Below are positions 63,438-64,000 of a stretch of 64,000 bases of DNA, piece after piece. Location: positions 62,001-126,000 of the forward strand of contig NZ_CABVII010000006.1 of the NCBI RefSeq assembly GCF_902497995.1, written 5' to 3'. How positions within the stretch are numbered: the first letter of the stretch is position 1; each line of letters opens with the position of its first letter. The position numbers and the translations under genes are program-made. The DNA is from Pseudomonas fluorescens. GTDB lineage: Bacteria > Pseudomonadota > Gammaproteobacteria > Pseudomonadales > Pseudomonadaceae. A model generated the notes under the pieces. It saw only the letters and a list, made by a program, of their open reading frames with translations, was not told the DNA's origin and made no database searches.

Positions 63438-64000
63438 TTATCGATGTGGCCTGAACTGGCTCGGCGCCACGCCGCTCCAGCGCACAAACGCATGACGGAA
63501 GCTCGCGGTCTCGCTGAAGCCCAGCGCCTCGGCAATCTGATAGATCGGCATCTGGTCTTCACAGAGCATGAGTTTGGCCTGTTCGAAGCGCAATTCGTCG
63601 AGCAATTCCTGATAGCTGCAGCCAAGATCCTTCAGATGCCGACGCAACGTGCGCGCCGAACAATTCATCTGCTCGGCCAGCCCCTCCAGCCCCGGCGCCG
63701 CATTCAGTTGCGCACGAAGTAACTGCCGAATCCGTCCCAGCCAGGCCTGACGGCCGGTGAACTCGATGTTCTGTTTGCGGCAGCGTTCGGCCATGGCCTG
63801 ATGAGTGATGACATCGGCAAGCGGCAGGGGCTGGTCGAGCCAGCGTTTGTCGAAAGCGAAGGCATTGTCCCGGGCCTCGAAGTGCAGCGGACAGTTGAAG
63901 TGTTCGGCGTAGGTGGCTTCATAGTCGGGCGCGGCATGTTCGAAGCGGGCAGCCAGCAATGGCAGCGGATGGCCGAGCAGGTCGTCGCAGATGATTTTCA
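63438..64000 (-). CDS. AraC-family regulator, 3' part (runs off the window)
   Basis: The frame is open through the last base, so the start lies beyond 64000; about 187 codons are visible. The C-terminal AraC HTH is clear: L-A-E-Q-M-N-C-S-A-R-T-L-R-R-H-L-K-D-L-G, then I-Y-Q-I-A-E-A-L-G-F-S-E-T-A-S-F-R-H-A-F. The upstream part (F-E-A-R-D-N-A-F-A-F-D, L-D-Q-P-L-P) fits the arabinose-binding-like effector domain found in regulators such as ArgR/OruR relatives. It is on the same strand as the polyamine genes downstream and may control them. Confidence 0.88.
   Translation of the reverse strand, partial: KIICDDLLGHPLPLLAARFEHAAPDYEATYAEHFNCPLHFEARDNAFAFDKRWLDQPLPLADVITHQAMAERCRKQNIEFTGRQAWLGRIRQLLRAQLNAAPGLEGLAEQMNCSARTLRRHLKDLGCSYQELLDELRFEQAKLMLCEDQMPIYQIAEALGFSETASFRHAFVRWSGVAPSQFRPHR

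Overview
The window is a Pseudomonas chromosome segment next to the replication origin, most likely from the P. fluorescens species complex. The evidence is the gene order mnmG-rsmG-parA-parB-atpIBEFHAGDC-glmU-glmR-glmS, two perfect parS palindromes, many DnaA boxes, Pseudomonas-type REP/REPIN palindromes (core GTGGGAGCGGGCTTGCTCGC) and GC-rich wobble positions. No rRNA, tRNA, CRISPR array, prophage or insertion sequence was seen.

Layout. 1-471: 3' part of an AT-richer beta-propeller gene. 472-1063: non-coding DnaA-box region with an AT-rich stretch. 1064-5304: mnmG, rsmG, parA, parB. 5350-12622: the nine-gene F1Fo ATP synthase operon, with a visible promoter and terminator. 12683-16950: glmU, glmR, glmS (UDP-GlcNAc precursor synthesis); the glmU-glmR gap holds five perfect DnaA boxes. 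17068-21110: LysR regulator, GST, a flavin-binding protein and a divergent LysE-type exporter/Lrp regulator pair. 21315-27263: four-gene operon of three SPFH (HflK/HflC-like) membrane proteins and an HmtA-like P1B ATPase behind a Zur-like operator. 27481-30101: cfa and cls, convergent. 30233-35661: a zinc-starvation cluster with a core-less ThrS paralogue, a broken folE2, a divergent Zur-like box, two COG0523/CobW GTPases and a DUF1826 protein. 35674-43669: mixed housekeeping genes (DUF3301, pdxY, thioesterase, CPA2 antiporter, SMI1-like, Tim44-like, uvrD). 43928-49118: GGDEF/EAL protein, RpiR/HexR-type regulator with its probable operator, small ORF, pycR. 49309-52544: two-subunit pyruvate carboxylase pycA-pycB. 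52755-56164: paiB and two GNAT genes, and a MocR-type regulator whose linker is written in DnaA-box-like DNA. 56192-60730: a giant dermonecrotic-toxin-like protein. 61007-64000: acetylpolyamine amidohydrolase, polyamine-binding protein and a partial AraC regulator.

How parts work together. ParA and ParB with the two parS sites form the segregation system. The DnaA-box clusters suggest that replication-initiator binding is spread over the region. The SPFH-ATPase operon and the COG0523/folE2/thrS cluster both carry Zur-like boxes, so I read 21-36 kb as largely a zinc-acquisition and zinc-sparing neighbourhood interrupted by cfa-cls. The most novel-looking items are the SPFH triad with a His-rich tail coupled to a metal ATPase, the ThrS paralogue with its catalytic core removed in frame, the DnaA-box arrays at 14.1 and 54.9 kb, and the 1512-residue toxin. 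All functions are inferred from sequence reading only; no database search was run.
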